Origin: Bacteriovoracaceae bacterium
GTDB taxonomy: Bacteria > Bdellovibrionota > Bacteriovoracia > Bacteriovoracales > Bacteriovoracaceae
DNA length: 64,000 nt
Direction: 5' to 3'
Assembly: GCA_947446575.1 (NCBI GenBank)
Contig: CANFHC010000002.1
Location: 1 to 64,000, forward strand
In this document: piece after piece, positions 17,327 to 25,013 of the stretch
Layout: each line of letters opens with the position of its first letter
Numbering within the stretch: the first letter of the stretch is position 1
The notes under the pieces: model-generated
What the model was told of the DNA's origin: nothing
Seen by the model: only the letters and a program-made list of their open reading frames with translations
Database searches by the model: none
Program-made: the position numbers and the translations under genes

Positions 17327-17814
17327 TGAAAACTCTTAAGGCCGTGTTGGCAGAAATGATTCTTCCTTTTATCTGTTGTTGGTTTTTTATGTCGGTCTTG
17401 GTCGATATTATCGCCATTCCAACGGTTTTTAAATACATTAGTAACATGGAAGAAGCGGGGAAAATCGGAATGACTGTTTTTCACCGCTTTAATTGTTTTG
17501 AAATATTCTTTGGAGTTTTTATTCTCTTGGGATTATTTTCTAAATCACAAAAATTAAAATTCTTAATAAGTATTGCGAGCTTTTTATTTCTGCTTTCTCT
17601 TTTTTACACTTTTTATATGACTCCAATGATCACTGAGGCGAGCATTCGTTTGCATTCAGTGGCAGCTACAGACCCAGCATATGAGATGATAAGATCTGAA
17701 CACACGACTTATCACAATCTTTATCGTTATTTTGATACGACAAAATTATTTGTATTGCTCTTTTTTGCCGGCATGATGATTAGGCTAAATATTAAAGAAG
17801 GAAAAAACGTATGA
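17326..17814 (+). CDS. Small four-helix membrane protein
   Basis: A 162-residue integral membrane protein with about four transmembrane segments (about 8-32, 52-70, 75-95 and 136-155) and a short polar loop before the last. It resembles small DUF4149-like inner-membrane proteins, but I cannot assign it firmly. It overlaps tatC at its start (TAATG) and hldD at its end (ATGA), so all three are one operon. Confidence 0.7.
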   Translation: MKTLKAVLAEMILPFICCWFFMSVLVDIIAIPTVFKYISNMEEAGKIGMTVFHRFNCFEIFFGVFILLGLFSKSQKLKFLISIASFLFLLSLFYTFYMTPMITEASIRLHSVAATDPAYEMIRSEHTTYHNLYRYFDTTKLFVLLFFAGMMIRLNIKEGKNV

Positions 17815-18788
17815 TTTTAATTACAGGTGGAGCTGGATTCATAGGAAGTGTCCTTGCTAAACAATTAAATCTTTTAGGTCACAACGATTTAGTTATTGTT
17901 GATAAATTAGAAGACAGTATTAAATGGAAAAACTTACGAGGGATTAAGTATTCAGATTATATCCACGCTGATGAACTCTTTAATGGCGATTATGACGATC
18001 TGATTGGTGAAACAGATCTTATTTTTCACATGGGTGCATGTTCATCTACAACTGAAAAGAATATGGATTTTCTGATGAAAAATAATGTGGCCTACACCCA
18101 AGCACTTTGGCGTTTTGCTGCGACAAAAAATATTCCTTTTATTTATGCAAGTTCAGCTGCTACTTATGGTGACGGAGAGCAGGGCTATAGTGATGAGCAC
18201 GAAAAAATCGAAGGGCTTATGCCACTTAATCCATACGGATACTCAAAACAATTAGTAGATGAATGGGTTTTAAAAGAAGCGACGGCACCAGAGCATTGGT
18301 TTGGATTAAAATTCTTCAATGTTTTTGGCCCCAATGAATACCACAAAGAAGATATGAGATCCTTGGTGCATAAATCGTTTGAACAAATTAAGTCTGTAGG
18401 CTCTGTGAAACTTTTTAAATCTCACAAAGCTGAATATAAAGACGGCGAGCAGTTGCGCGATTTTATTTATGTAAAAGATGTTGTACGGGCGATGATTGAA
18501 TTAGCTGATCCAGACAAAGCAGGACTTTCTGGAATTTATAATTTAGGCACTGGGAAAGCTAGATCATTTCTTGATTTAACCAATGCGACTTATAAAGCGA
18601 TGGGAGTAAATCCTAAAATTGAATTTATTGATATGCCAGAATCCATTAGATCGCAGTATCAGTACTATACTCAGGCAGATACAAAAAAATTATTATCGGC
18701 CCTTCCTGGCTTTGAATTCACCAGTCTTGAGGCAAGTGTAACTGATTATGTTCAAAATTATTTAATGAAAGCAAATCCTCATTGCTAG
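17811..18788 (+). CDS. hldD: ADP-L-glycero-D-manno-heptose-6-epimerase
   Basis: HldD makes the heptose donor for the inner core of lipopolysaccharide. It is an SDR-type epimerase of 325 aa with the NADP-binding GGAGFIGS, the family-specific GACSSTTE segment, the Ser in YASSAATYG, the catalytic Tyr/Lys in NPYGYSK, and NVFGPNEYHK and GEQLRDFIYVKD. Its presence shows a Gram-negative envelope with heptose-containing LPS. It overlaps the preceding membrane-protein gene by 4 nt. Confidence 0.95.
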   Translation: MILITGGAGFIGSVLAKQLNLLGHNDLVIVDKLEDSIKWKNLRGIKYSDYIHADELFNGDYDDLIGETDLIFHMGACSSTTEKNMDFLMKNNVAYTQALWRFAATKNIPFIYASSAATYGDGEQGYSDEHEKIEGLMPLNPYGYSKQLVDEWVLKEATAPEHWFGLKFFNVFGPNEYHKEDMRSLVHKSFEQIKSVGSVKLFKSHKAEYKDGEQLRDFIYVKDVVRAMIELADPDKAGLSGIYNLGTGKARSFLDLTNATYKAMGVNPKIEFIDMPESIRSQYQYYTQADTKKLLSALPGFEFTSLEASVTDYVQNYLMKANPHC

Positions 18789-18814
18789 TTTAAGCCTTTA
18801 TAAGGAGTCTTGTT

Positions 18815-19243
18815 ATGAAGTTTCAAGGTGGAGTTAAGGAGGCAGCCAAAATGCTTGCGGGTTTATCAAAATCTGCTCGTGAAAAAGTTTTAGAAATAAT
18901 TTCTAAAAAAGATCCGAAAATGGCCGAAGCACTTCATAAGAGCATGTATACTTTTGAAGATTTAAAATACCTCACGCAAATTATGCTCATTGAACTTTTA
19001 AGAGAAATTAAAATTACTGATATGGGATTAGCGCTTAGAATTTCATCAAATGATTTAAAAGATTTTATCCTAGCCAATTCTCCAAGAGGAATGCGCCAAG
19101 AGATGGAAGAAATTCTCATGGGACCTCCCCAACTTGCAAGTAAAGTTGAAGAGGCCCAAGAGCGAATCATGACCACTGTCCGCATGAAAATCGATAAGGG
19201 ACAATTAATCATTAATAAAGAAGGTTCAGAAAAATACGTTTAG
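18815..19243 (+). CDS. Stand-alone FliG C-terminal-domain-like protein
   Basis: A 142-residue protein matching only the last part of the flagellar switch protein FliG: the helix before the C-domain (about 8-42), the family motif MYTFEDL (44-50), LLREIKITDMGLALRISS (61-78), the RGMRQEMEE helix, and KVEEAQERIMTTVR. The FliG segment that normally reads like L-D-D-R-S-I-Q-R and faces the stator is here LTQIMLIE (53-60), so its charges are lost. It may bind FliF/FliM-like partners or work outside the motor. It has its own good ribosome binding site (AAGGAG) 26 bp after hldD, away from any flagellar operon. Confidence 0.8.
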   Translation: MKFQGGVKEAAKMLAGLSKSAREKVLEIISKKDPKMAEALHKSMYTFEDLKYLTQIMLIELLREIKITDMGLALRISSNDLKDFILANSPRGMRQEMEEILMGPPQLASKVEEAQERIMTTVRMKIDKGQLIINKEGSEKYV

Positions 19244-19890
19244 TTTAATTGCAAATCTGAAAGATTCACTTTTTCAACATTGTATTTAGCTAAGATGTCA
19301 GATGTATCTAAAAAGTTAAGCCCCATTTTTTGAACAAGTGCTTCTCCATTTCCAAAGATCACTTCAACTCTCACTTTAGTTCCAGCGTTTAGAACTCCAA
19401 CCTTTGTTGTTAGAGTCGCGTAATCTTTTTTATTGATACCATTAAGAGATTTAACTTCCGCGATGATTCCTGCTTGTTCGACATTCTTCAAAATATAAGT
19501 AGCTCTTTGAGGACGATCAACTCCGATATTTTTCACCATCTTGCCAGTGTTACAGGCAATTTGGGCCATTGCATTTTCGAATAAATAATAAACATCACAT
19601 GGTTTTTGGCCATTTGCAAATTGCACGAGCACCATGCCACCACCTTTCACTCCATTAATTTCATTTCGCGTAGACATTGAAAGATCAGATAAATTGACGG
19701 TTAATTTTTTTCCTTCAGCATAGCTAAAATAAGTTCCCGTTTGATTTGTTTGATTAATATCAAATTCACTTAATTCAACGATGGCCCCATTATTTGTATT
19801 TATATAATGATTAATCTTACTAAAGAATGCGTTGGCATAAGTGTTAGTCACAGTAAGAGATAAAAGCATTGCAATGGTAAGTGATTTCAT
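19240..19890 (-). CDS. Exported protein of unknown function
   Basis: A protein of 216 residues from the preferred start, with a signal peptide (cleavage near TYANA). The frame opens at 19923, but the ATG at 19890 has GGAG 7 nt upstream and gives a normal signal peptide (MKSLTIAMLLSLTV), so I chose it. The mature part is mixed beta-rich with a pair of Cys (about 122 and 135) that could form a disulfide. No family is recognised. The 3' end overlaps the convergent FliG-like gene by 4 nt. Confidence 0.7.
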   Translation of the reverse strand: MKSLTIAMLLSLTVTNTYANAFFSKINHYINTNNGAIVELSEFDINQTNQTGTYFSYAEGKKLTVNLSDLSMSTRNEINGVKGGGMVLVQFANGQKPCDVYYLFENAMAQIACNTGKMVKNIGVDRPQRATYILKNVEQAGIIAEVKSLNGINKKDYATLTTKVGVLNAGTKVRVEVIFGNGEALVQKMGLNFLDTSDILAKYNVEKVNLSDLQLN

Positions 19891-20022
19891 AAAGCTCCAA
19901 AGTTTTTTTTTAGAGTCTAGCATTTAAACAATATCAAATTGGTGTCACCGAAGAATCTTCACGGTGGTGTAAAAAGATTGGTCAGTGCCATAACGAACTT
20001 AATTAGGTGTCGAAATATACCC

Positions 20023-20045
20023 TTACGCGCATCAAGAGCGCGTAA
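20023..20045. repeat. Perfect hairpin-forming inverted repeat
   Basis: TTACGCGC and GCGCGTAA pair perfectly around the 7-nt loop ATCAAGA. The stem is GC-rich in otherwise AT-rich DNA and no T-run follows on either strand, so it is not a standard terminator. It may be part of a structured RNA or a protein-binding inverted repeat. Confidence 0.55.
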
Positions 20046-20072
20046 ATCCGTAGGACCATATTAGGTTAACTT

Positions 20073-20088
20073 TGGCATGATACTGGCT
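20073..20088 (+). promoter_or_regulatory. Candidate sigma-54 promoter upstream of the small ORF
   Basis: TGGCATGATACTGGCT matches the sigma-54 consensus TGGCACG-N4-TTGCW with the invariant GG and GC at exact N10 spacing and two other mismatches. Transcription would start near 20099 and cover the small ORF at 20225. Judged by motif only; no enhancer-binding site was identified with confidence. Confidence 0.45.
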
Positions 20089-20224
20089 TTAACTAATAAT
20101 AGAGAAGCTTAAATCTAGGATGGGTTGAAAGCAGATCATCTCTTCTATGGATGGAGGAGGCGAGAGAGAACAAGGATGTTGATTTAATAATTCCCAACCA
20201 AGGGAATCATTCACAGGAGAAACC

Positions 20225-20320
20225 ATGAGGTCGAAATTATTTGAAAGTGGAATTTTCACTATCTCTATGGATCAACAGAAAAAGACTTACCGATGGCTGC
20301 ACCCACCACTGCAGTACTAG
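20225..20320 (+). CDS. Possible 31-codon small protein
   Basis: An ATG with a strong ribosome binding site (CAGGAGA, spacing 4-5 nt) opens 31 codons ending in TAG. The product begins MRSKLFESGIF and ends WLHPPLQY; it is basic, has no membrane segment and matches nothing I know. It lies about 125 nt downstream of a sigma-54-like promoter. It could be a real small protein, a leader peptide, or a chance frame inside a small RNA. Confidence 0.35.
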   Translation: MRSKLFESGIFTISMDQQKKTYRWLHPPLQY

Positions 20321-20421
20321 TTTAAGTGCATCTAATAATTAGATGACAATTATGAATTAATACTATTTAACATTAATAATTTTTAGGCGTACTTATTAAG
20401 CTGTTCATTCGGAGACAGTTT

Positions 20422-20871
20422 ATGAAGTACGCCTTTTGCGTTTTATTTGCCCTATTTTTAATCAACACAAATTCTTATGCTCAAACCATAAAATCTTTTA
20501 GCGATTCACCTGCACTTATAAGCATCGCTGAATTTATGGAAGACTCCGCTAGTGATATGAAAACTTCATATCGCATCAGTGATAAAAAATTAAAATTCAA
20601 GGATACATCAACTTGCCAGATTGTTCCAAAATCTGCCGTACTAAAAGAAGTAGAAAGTGCTGTTAAAAAAGTTCTGCGCTTATATCCTGATGAAGAACTT
20701 CCTTTTGAAGACGCTCTTAATGACCTTGCAGACTATTTAGTAGATAGCTCTTATAAGAAGTGCGTGATCGCTGGATCAAATCTTGTTAAAGAAGTCAGTT
20801 CTGTTTACTTCTTTAATGGTAGCGACAATATTCATGTCAAAGTGGACACAATTACACTGGTTGCTGAATAG
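20422..20871 (+). CDS. Small exported protein of unknown function
   Basis: A 149-residue protein with a clean signal peptide (residues 1-20, cleavage after NSYA). The mature domain has two Cys (about 62 and 114) likely to be disulfide-bonded and an alternating alpha/beta pattern ending in a beta strand (KVDTITLVAE). GGAGA precedes the ATG. The family is not recognised. It is followed by a 268-bp gap with a second sigma-54-like site. Confidence 0.7.
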   Translation: MKYAFCVLFALFLINTNSYAQTIKSFSDSPALISIAEFMEDSASDMKTSYRISDKKLKFKDTSTCQIVPKSAVLKEVESAVKKVLRLYPDEELPFEDALNDLADYLVDSSYKKCVIAGSNLVKEVSSVYFFNGSDNIHVKVDTITLVAE

Positions 20872-21009
20872 TTTTTGGCTCCAGTAAGGGCCGGTTTGAT
20901 ACTTCATGACTAGATTCATTTTCTAAAATTATCTAATAATTATCTAGGCTCCATCTAATTATCATCTCATTTCAATCTGTTTTGCTTTTTGGGCGCAAGT
21001 TTAAAATCT

Positions 21010-21025
21010 TGGCATAAGCTTCGCA
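21010..21025 (+). promoter_or_regulatory. Candidate sigma-54 promoter upstream of the DksA-type gene
   Basis: TGGCATAAGCTTCGCA has the invariant GG-N10-GC and a near-consensus TGGCA and TYGCA. It lies 115-130 bp upstream of the DksA/TraR-type gene, in a 268-bp gap that also has repeated ATCTAAT motifs (20931-20960), which could be activator sites. Confidence 0.45.
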
Positions 21026-21139
21026 ATAGTTATTTCCCAAGAAGGCTTCAGGAAGAGGCTTTTGTTTTCGAGAGATGGATTTTTCGAAAAAAAGAAATCA
21101 AGGATTGAAGTTTAGGTCTTAAAAAATAAGGAGTAGAAC

Positions 21140-21601
21140 ATGAAGCGCGAACTTTTAGCACAATTTGAAAATCTTTTCCAAGAGCTTAAGAAAAACACTC
21201 TTAATGAAATCAAGCTTGAAGATAAGGCCATGGGCTGCTCGATCGGGGATGAAGTGGATCAAAGCCTTGAAGACCAAGAACGTGCGATGAATTTAAAACT
21301 GCTAGGAAGGCACTCTTTCATGTTGAAGAAAATTGACAGTGCTCTTTTTAAAATAAAAAATGGAACTTTTGGAATTTGTGAAGAATGCGAAGGAGAGATT
21401 GAACTGAATCGTCTTCGTGCTCGTCCAGTAGCAACTCAATGTATTGCGTGTAAAGAAGAAGGAGAGCGCACTGAAGGGCAACTTCTTTACGAAAAAAGAT
21501 CGCATACACATGGAAAAACTTTTGGGACGAATGTGATTCCACTAAGAGTCGCGCACATAGATTTAGAAAATGTGATTGCGATGAATGGAGAAGGATATTA
21601 A
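21140..21601 (+). CDS. TraR/DksA-family zinc-finger transcription regulator
   Basis: DksA-like proteins enter the secondary channel of RNA polymerase and adjust transcription with ppGpp. This 153-residue member has the long coiled-coil arm (about 1-75) with an acidic tip region GDEVDQSLEDQERA and the C4 zinc motif CEECEGEIELNRLRARPVAT followed by CIAC (C-x2-C-x17-C-x2-C). It has a His/Thr-rich C-terminal extension beyond the zinc finger. The ribosome site is AAGGAG. It may be expressed from the sigma-54-like site upstream. It is not E. coli DksA itself by length and tip sequence, so no symbol is given. Confidence 0.88.
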   Translation: MKRELLAQFENLFQELKKNTLNEIKLEDKAMGCSIGDEVDQSLEDQERAMNLKLLGRHSFMLKKIDSALFKIKNGTFGICEECEGEIELNRLRARPVATQCIACKEEGERTEGQLLYEKRSHTHGKTFGTNVIPLRVAHIDLENVIAMNGEGY

Positions 21602-21602
21602 G

Positions 21603-21824
21603 TTGGATCAACCCGAGATCAATACGACTAAGACAGGGCATTTGGTAGTCACAAATATGGATATGAAAAGAGAAGTTTATTTGAATCAGGCTCGTCTTAA
21701 AAGATCATCCATTAAAGTAGACGATCTTTTGAAGATTGGGCCTTTTGTTCTCCAGATTGATCAAAGCCGACTCACTCCGGAAGAAATGAGCTTGATCAAT
21801 ACTGAGTACATTGAATATATCTAA
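21603..21824 (+). CDS. Small hypothetical protein downstream of the DksA-type gene
   Basis: A frame of about 73 codons from TTG 21603 (GGAGAAGG 8-13 nt upstream) or 79 codons from the ATG at 21585, which would overlap the DksA-type gene by 17 nt. I prefer the TTG because the sequence upstream of it is a good ribosome site. The product has a beta-rich middle (HLVVTNMDMKREVYLN) and an acidic end, and resembles no family I know. Its tight coupling to the regulator suggests a linked role. It ends 6 bp from the convergent pirin gene. Confidence 0.6.
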   Translation: MDQPEINTTKTGHLVVTNMDMKREVYLNQARLKRSSIKVDDLLKIGPFVLQIDQSRLTPEEMSLINTEYIEYI

Positions 21825-21830
21825 TTCGAA

Positions 21831-22532
21831 CTAAGCTACTTCTATAATAAGAAATTCAGAACCGTGCTCTTCCACATCGATTTTACTTTCTTCGTTAGCA
21901 TTAAATGCTACAGCATCCCCAGCTGCATATGAATTGCCATTCACATTTAATCCTCCACTGATGATTTGTAGCCAGTATTGAGGGAAAAGTGTAGGTTTGA
22001 AAATAATATTTTCAGCACGGTTGAATCGACCTAGCCAAAATTTTGCATTGGCATTCAATGAAACACCAGAAGTTTCATTCTTAAAGGGAGCAGCAATAAC
22101 TTTTAAAAAATTAAACTCGCTTGGATCAAAAACTTTTTTCTGATCATAACGAGGAGTAATATTTTGTTTGTCAGGATATACCCAAATTTGGAGCAGGTGA
22201 GTGCGTTCATCTGATTTATTATTAAACTCGCTATGGGTGATTCCTGTTCCTGCACTCATGACTTGGATTTCGCCAGGTTTAATAAAACCTAAACTGCCCA
22301 TGCTATCTTGATGCCTTATTTCACCGTTTATAACGAATGTTAAAATTTCCATATTGTCATGAGGGTGAGTTCCAAAGCCCATTGAAGGTGCAATATAGTC
22401 TTCATTAATAACCAAAAGGCTATTAAAGCCTCGCCATTTTGGATCGTAGTAATGGCCAAAAGAAAAAGTGTGTTTGGAATCCAACCAAGAAATACTGTTG
22501 GTTCCGCGCTCTGAAGATTTTCTAATTAGCAT
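21831..22532 (-). CDS. Pirin-family protein
   Basis: A 233-residue bicupin of the pirin family (YhhW-like). The N-terminal cupin shows the family metal site: the FGTHPHDNMEILTFV motif (two His) with later His in HSEF and Glu in GEIQVMSAGTGITHSE. Bacterial members act as quercetin dioxygenases or as redox-sensing regulators; the in vivo role here is unknown. It is monocistronic and convergent with the DksA-type pair. Confidence 0.93.
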   Translation of the reverse strand: MLIRKSSERGTNSISWLDSKHTFSFGHYYDPKWRGFNSLLVINEDYIAPSMGFGTHPHDNMEILTFVINGEIRHQDSMGSLGFIKPGEIQVMSAGTGITHSEFNNKSDERTHLLQIWVYPDKQNITPRYDQKKVFDPSEFNFLKVIAAPFKNETSGVSLNANAKFWLGRFNRAENIIFKPTLFPQYWLQIISGGLNVNGNSYAAGDAVAFNANEESKIDVEEHGSEFLIIEVA

Positions 22533-22629
22533 AAAATTATCCCTCTATAAGTTTTCATTGATCTATTATCCACTAAAGAATTAGAGATTAAAATTCAAAT
22601 TAACTTATCAGGTCGATAACTTTCCCTTA

Positions 22630-23070
22630 TTATTTTCGAGGACGCATAACAAGGATATCGCACGGAGAGTATTTGCATAGAAAGTCAGCTAGAGAGCTAG
22701 CGAAAAATCCTTCAATCCCATGTTTTCCCCTAGTCGAAAGCGCCACTAGATCGATGTTTTTTTGTTCAAGATATTCTTTGAGGGCCTGCTCTTTTGATTG
22801 AGAGAAAAGACAAACTTTCTCAACTTGAGCGTCTAATAAGCCCAAGTCTTTTTGTAGATTTCCCAGGATTTTTAAAACACTGTCTTTAATTTCTGGGTAC
22901 TGATCAACAGTTGGATAAATAGTTGCTGCGACTTCCACAAAGCCAACTTGAATTTCAAAAATATGCACTAAATGCACGCGCGTATCTGTCAGGTTTATTT
23001 TACTTTTTATTCCAGATAAAACCTTTAAGCTCTCTTCGTTCAAATCAGCACAAATTGTGATGTTTTTCAT
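22630..23070 (-). CDS. Universal stress protein (UspA family)
   Basis: A 146-residue cytoplasmic Usp domain beginning MKNITICADLN and ending with the ATP-type loop: STRGKHGIEGFFASSLADF (G-x2-G-x9-S/T-like) and CDILVMRP. The frame is open to 23133, but the ATG at 23070 has GGAGG 6 nt upstream and is clearly the start. It is divergent from hemN. Confidence 0.93.
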   Translation of the reverse strand: MKNITICADLNEESLKVLSGIKSKINLTDTRVHLVHIFEIQVGFVEVAATIYPTVDQYPEIKDSVLKILGNLQKDLGLLDAQVEKVCLFSQSKEQALKEYLEQKNIDLVALSTRGKHGIEGFFASSLADFLCKYSPCDILVMRPRK

Positions 23071-23238
23071 GTGGCCTCCACTAAATAGTCTTATCCAAAA
23101 GTCAGAATTTAATCCAGAAAAATAGGTATTCATTTTTTCAATGGGATTACTCTTTTAAATTGATCTTTGGTGAGAGCAAAAAGTTTAAACATGATTCTAA
23201 TCATGGTTATTAAGACAAAAAAAAAGTATAAAACCTAT

Positions 23239-24582
23239 ATGAAATCAATGAATACACTGATTCAAAAGTACAATCGCCCAGCACCTCGTTATACGAGTTA
23301 TCCCCCCGTTCCATTTTGGAATGAGCGTCCTTGCGAGACTACTTGGATAGGACACTTGAAAGACTCATATAGCGAAATGCGTGGAGTTGATCTCTATGTC
23401 CATATCCCTTTTTGTGAATCACTTTGCTACTACTGTGGGTGCAATCGCACGATTACTAAAAATCATGGAGTAGAAGAAAAATATCTGGGGATGATTTTAA
23501 AAGAGTGGAATCTCTATAAAGAAAAATTAGGCTTTACTCCTAAAATCAATTCTCTACATTTTGGTGGAGGAACTCCCACATTTTTAAGTGCAGAAACTCT
23601 TGATCGATTAATTAATCAATTATTAGAAAATAAATCAGAGTTTTTCATTGGCTCTATTGAAATCGATCCTCGCAGAGTCAATAAAGAACAATTGGCCGTT
23701 TGTAAAAAATACGGTATCACTCGCATCTCGCTGGGGATTCAAGATTTTAATCCCGATGTTCAAAAATCAATTAATCGATTGCAGTCACCTGAGTTAGTTG
23801 AAGATTTAGTAGAAACGATTCGAGCTGAAAAATTTGAATCTCTTAATTTTGATTTAATTTATGGATTGCCAAAACAAACTCTCGATTCAATTCACAAAAC
23901 TTTTCAAATCGTAAGCGATCTTCGACCTGATTTAATAGCTTTTTATAGTTATGCACATTTGCCTGATAAAATCAAAAATCAAAAATTCATTAAAGAGACT
24001 GAACTACCCACACCTGAAGAAAAAAGAGCTCTTTATAATGAAGGAAAAAAAATCTTGGAAGAAATTGGTTATGTGGAAATCGGCATGGATCATTTTGCTC
24101 TTCCTGGCAGCTTTCTCTCTCTTGCAATGAAAAATTTTAAATTACAGCGCAATTTTATGGGCTATGTAGATAGAAAATCTAATATCCTCCTGGGGCTAGG
24201 GCCTACTTCTATTGCAGATTCTTCACTAAGTTTTATGCAAAATGAGAAAGACTTAAAAAAATATGAAGAGCGATTAAATAAAAATGAACTTCCTCATTCA
24301 AATGGGCATACACATTCTCGCGAAGATTTAATCATTCAAAATATTTTGCAACAATTAATGTGTCAGCAACAAGTAGATTTTGGAGAGACCAATGAGATTC
24401 CATTTTGGATGGAAATTGAAAAAGAGCTTTTAGAGTTTCAAGAAGATGGTCTGCTCGTATTTAATGTTGATAAAATGCAAATTTCACCTCTTGGAAAGAG
24501 TTTTATTAGAAATATAGCTTTGGCCTTCGATTTTCATCACCGTACAAAAACAACAGGGGCTAAATTTAGCCAAACAATATAA
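23239..24582 (+). CDS. hemN: Oxygen-independent coproporphyrinogen III oxidase
   Basis: HemN is the radical-SAM enzyme that makes protoporphyrinogen IX without oxygen. The [4Fe-4S] motif is HIPFCESLCYYCGC, with family segments KYNRPAPRYTSYPP, HFGGGTPTFLS, IEIDPRRV, ISLGIQDF and FDLIYGLPKQT, and a HemN C-terminal domain. The frame is open from 23167 (TTG), but that adds about 24 basic residues with no ribosome site. Starts at 23239 or 23248 put the family N-terminus near residue 5; the exact start is uncertain. The TAATG overlap couples it to queD. Confidence 0.95.
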   Translation: MKSMNTLIQKYNRPAPRYTSYPPVPFWNERPCETTWIGHLKDSYSEMRGVDLYVHIPFCESLCYYCGCNRTITKNHGVEEKYLGMILKEWNLYKEKLGFTPKINSLHFGGGTPTFLSAETLDRLINQLLENKSEFFIGSIEIDPRRVNKEQLAVCKKYGITRISLGIQDFNPDVQKSINRLQSPELVEDLVETIRAEKFESLNFDLIYGLPKQTLDSIHKTFQIVSDLRPDLIAFYSYAHLPDKIKNQKFIKETELPTPEEKRALYNEGKKILEEIGYVEIGMDHFALPGSFLSLAMKNFKLQRNFMGYVDRKSNILLGLGPTSIADSSLSFMQNEKDLKKYEERLNKNELPHSNGHTHSREDLIIQNILQQLMCQQQVDFGETNEIPFWMEIEKELLEFQEDGLLVFNVDKMQISPLGKSFIRNIALAFDFHHRTKTTGAKFSQTI

Positions 24583-25013
24583 TGACAATTTTAGCAGTGA
24601 GAAAGATTCATTTTTGTTATGGGCATAGAGTTATGGGGCATGAAAATAAATGTGGATCACTCCATGGCCATAATGGTGTGCTTTGGATTCATGCGAAAGC
24701 TATTGGCAATTTAGATAATCTCGGTCGAGTTATTGATTTTTCTGTCATAAAAGATACAGTAGGTGCATGGGTTGATGAACATTGGGATCACACCATGATT
24801 ATTTTTAAAGATGATGTCACGGTCGTTGATTTACTAAGTCTTGCCCCACGCTTTAAAGAAATATTTATAATGGACACAAATCCCACTGCGGAGAATATGG
24901 CCAGTTTTCTGTTAAATGAGATTTGTCCAAAGCTTTTGGCCAATAGTGGAGTAAGTGTAGAAAAAATTGTATTCTGGGAAACAGAAAACTGCTTTGTAGA
25001 GGTAACAAAATAA
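24582..25013 (+). CDS. queD: 6-carboxy-tetrahydropterin synthase
   Basis: QueD/PTPS family, the second step of queuosine (7-deazaguanine) synthesis from GTP-derived dihydroneopterin triphosphate. The Zn ligands are His in CYGHRV and the two in LHGHNG; the catalytic Cys is in NKCGSLHGHN. Further motifs are VIDFSVIK, LDHT-like WDHTMI, NPTAENMA and VWETENC-like FWETENCFVEV. Its 143 aa are a little long. It is sandwiched between hemN and a CoA-transferase by TAATG overlaps. No queC or queE is nearby, and a pterin role is possible. Confidence 0.9.
   Translation: MTILAVRKIHFCYGHRVMGHENKCGSLHGHNGVLWIHAKAIGNLDNLGRVIDFSVIKDTVGAWVDEHWDHTMIIFKDDVTVVDLLSLAPRFKEIFIMDTNPTAENMASFLLNEICPKLLANSGVSVEKIVFWETENCFVEVTK

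Larger units (their letters stand above)
19924..20421. other. 498-bp gene-poor region with RNA- and promoter-like signals
   Basis: Between two exported-protein genes lies a stretch with no long gene. It holds a perfect 8-bp hairpin (20023-20045), a sigma-54-like promoter (20073-20088), a purine-rich segment with several GGAGG-like runs (20110-20180), a 31-codon open frame with a good ribosome site (20225-20320), and a 15-nt near-palindrome ATCTAATAATTAGAT (20330-20344). It is richer in GC than other gaps here. A small RNA or a short-peptide transcript would explain the pattern; neither can be proven from sequence. Confidence 0.45.

Noticed and set aside
20147-20182. An 11-codon frame starting at ATG 20147
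   Set aside because: Too short, and the GGAGG run lies inside the frame rather than before it.
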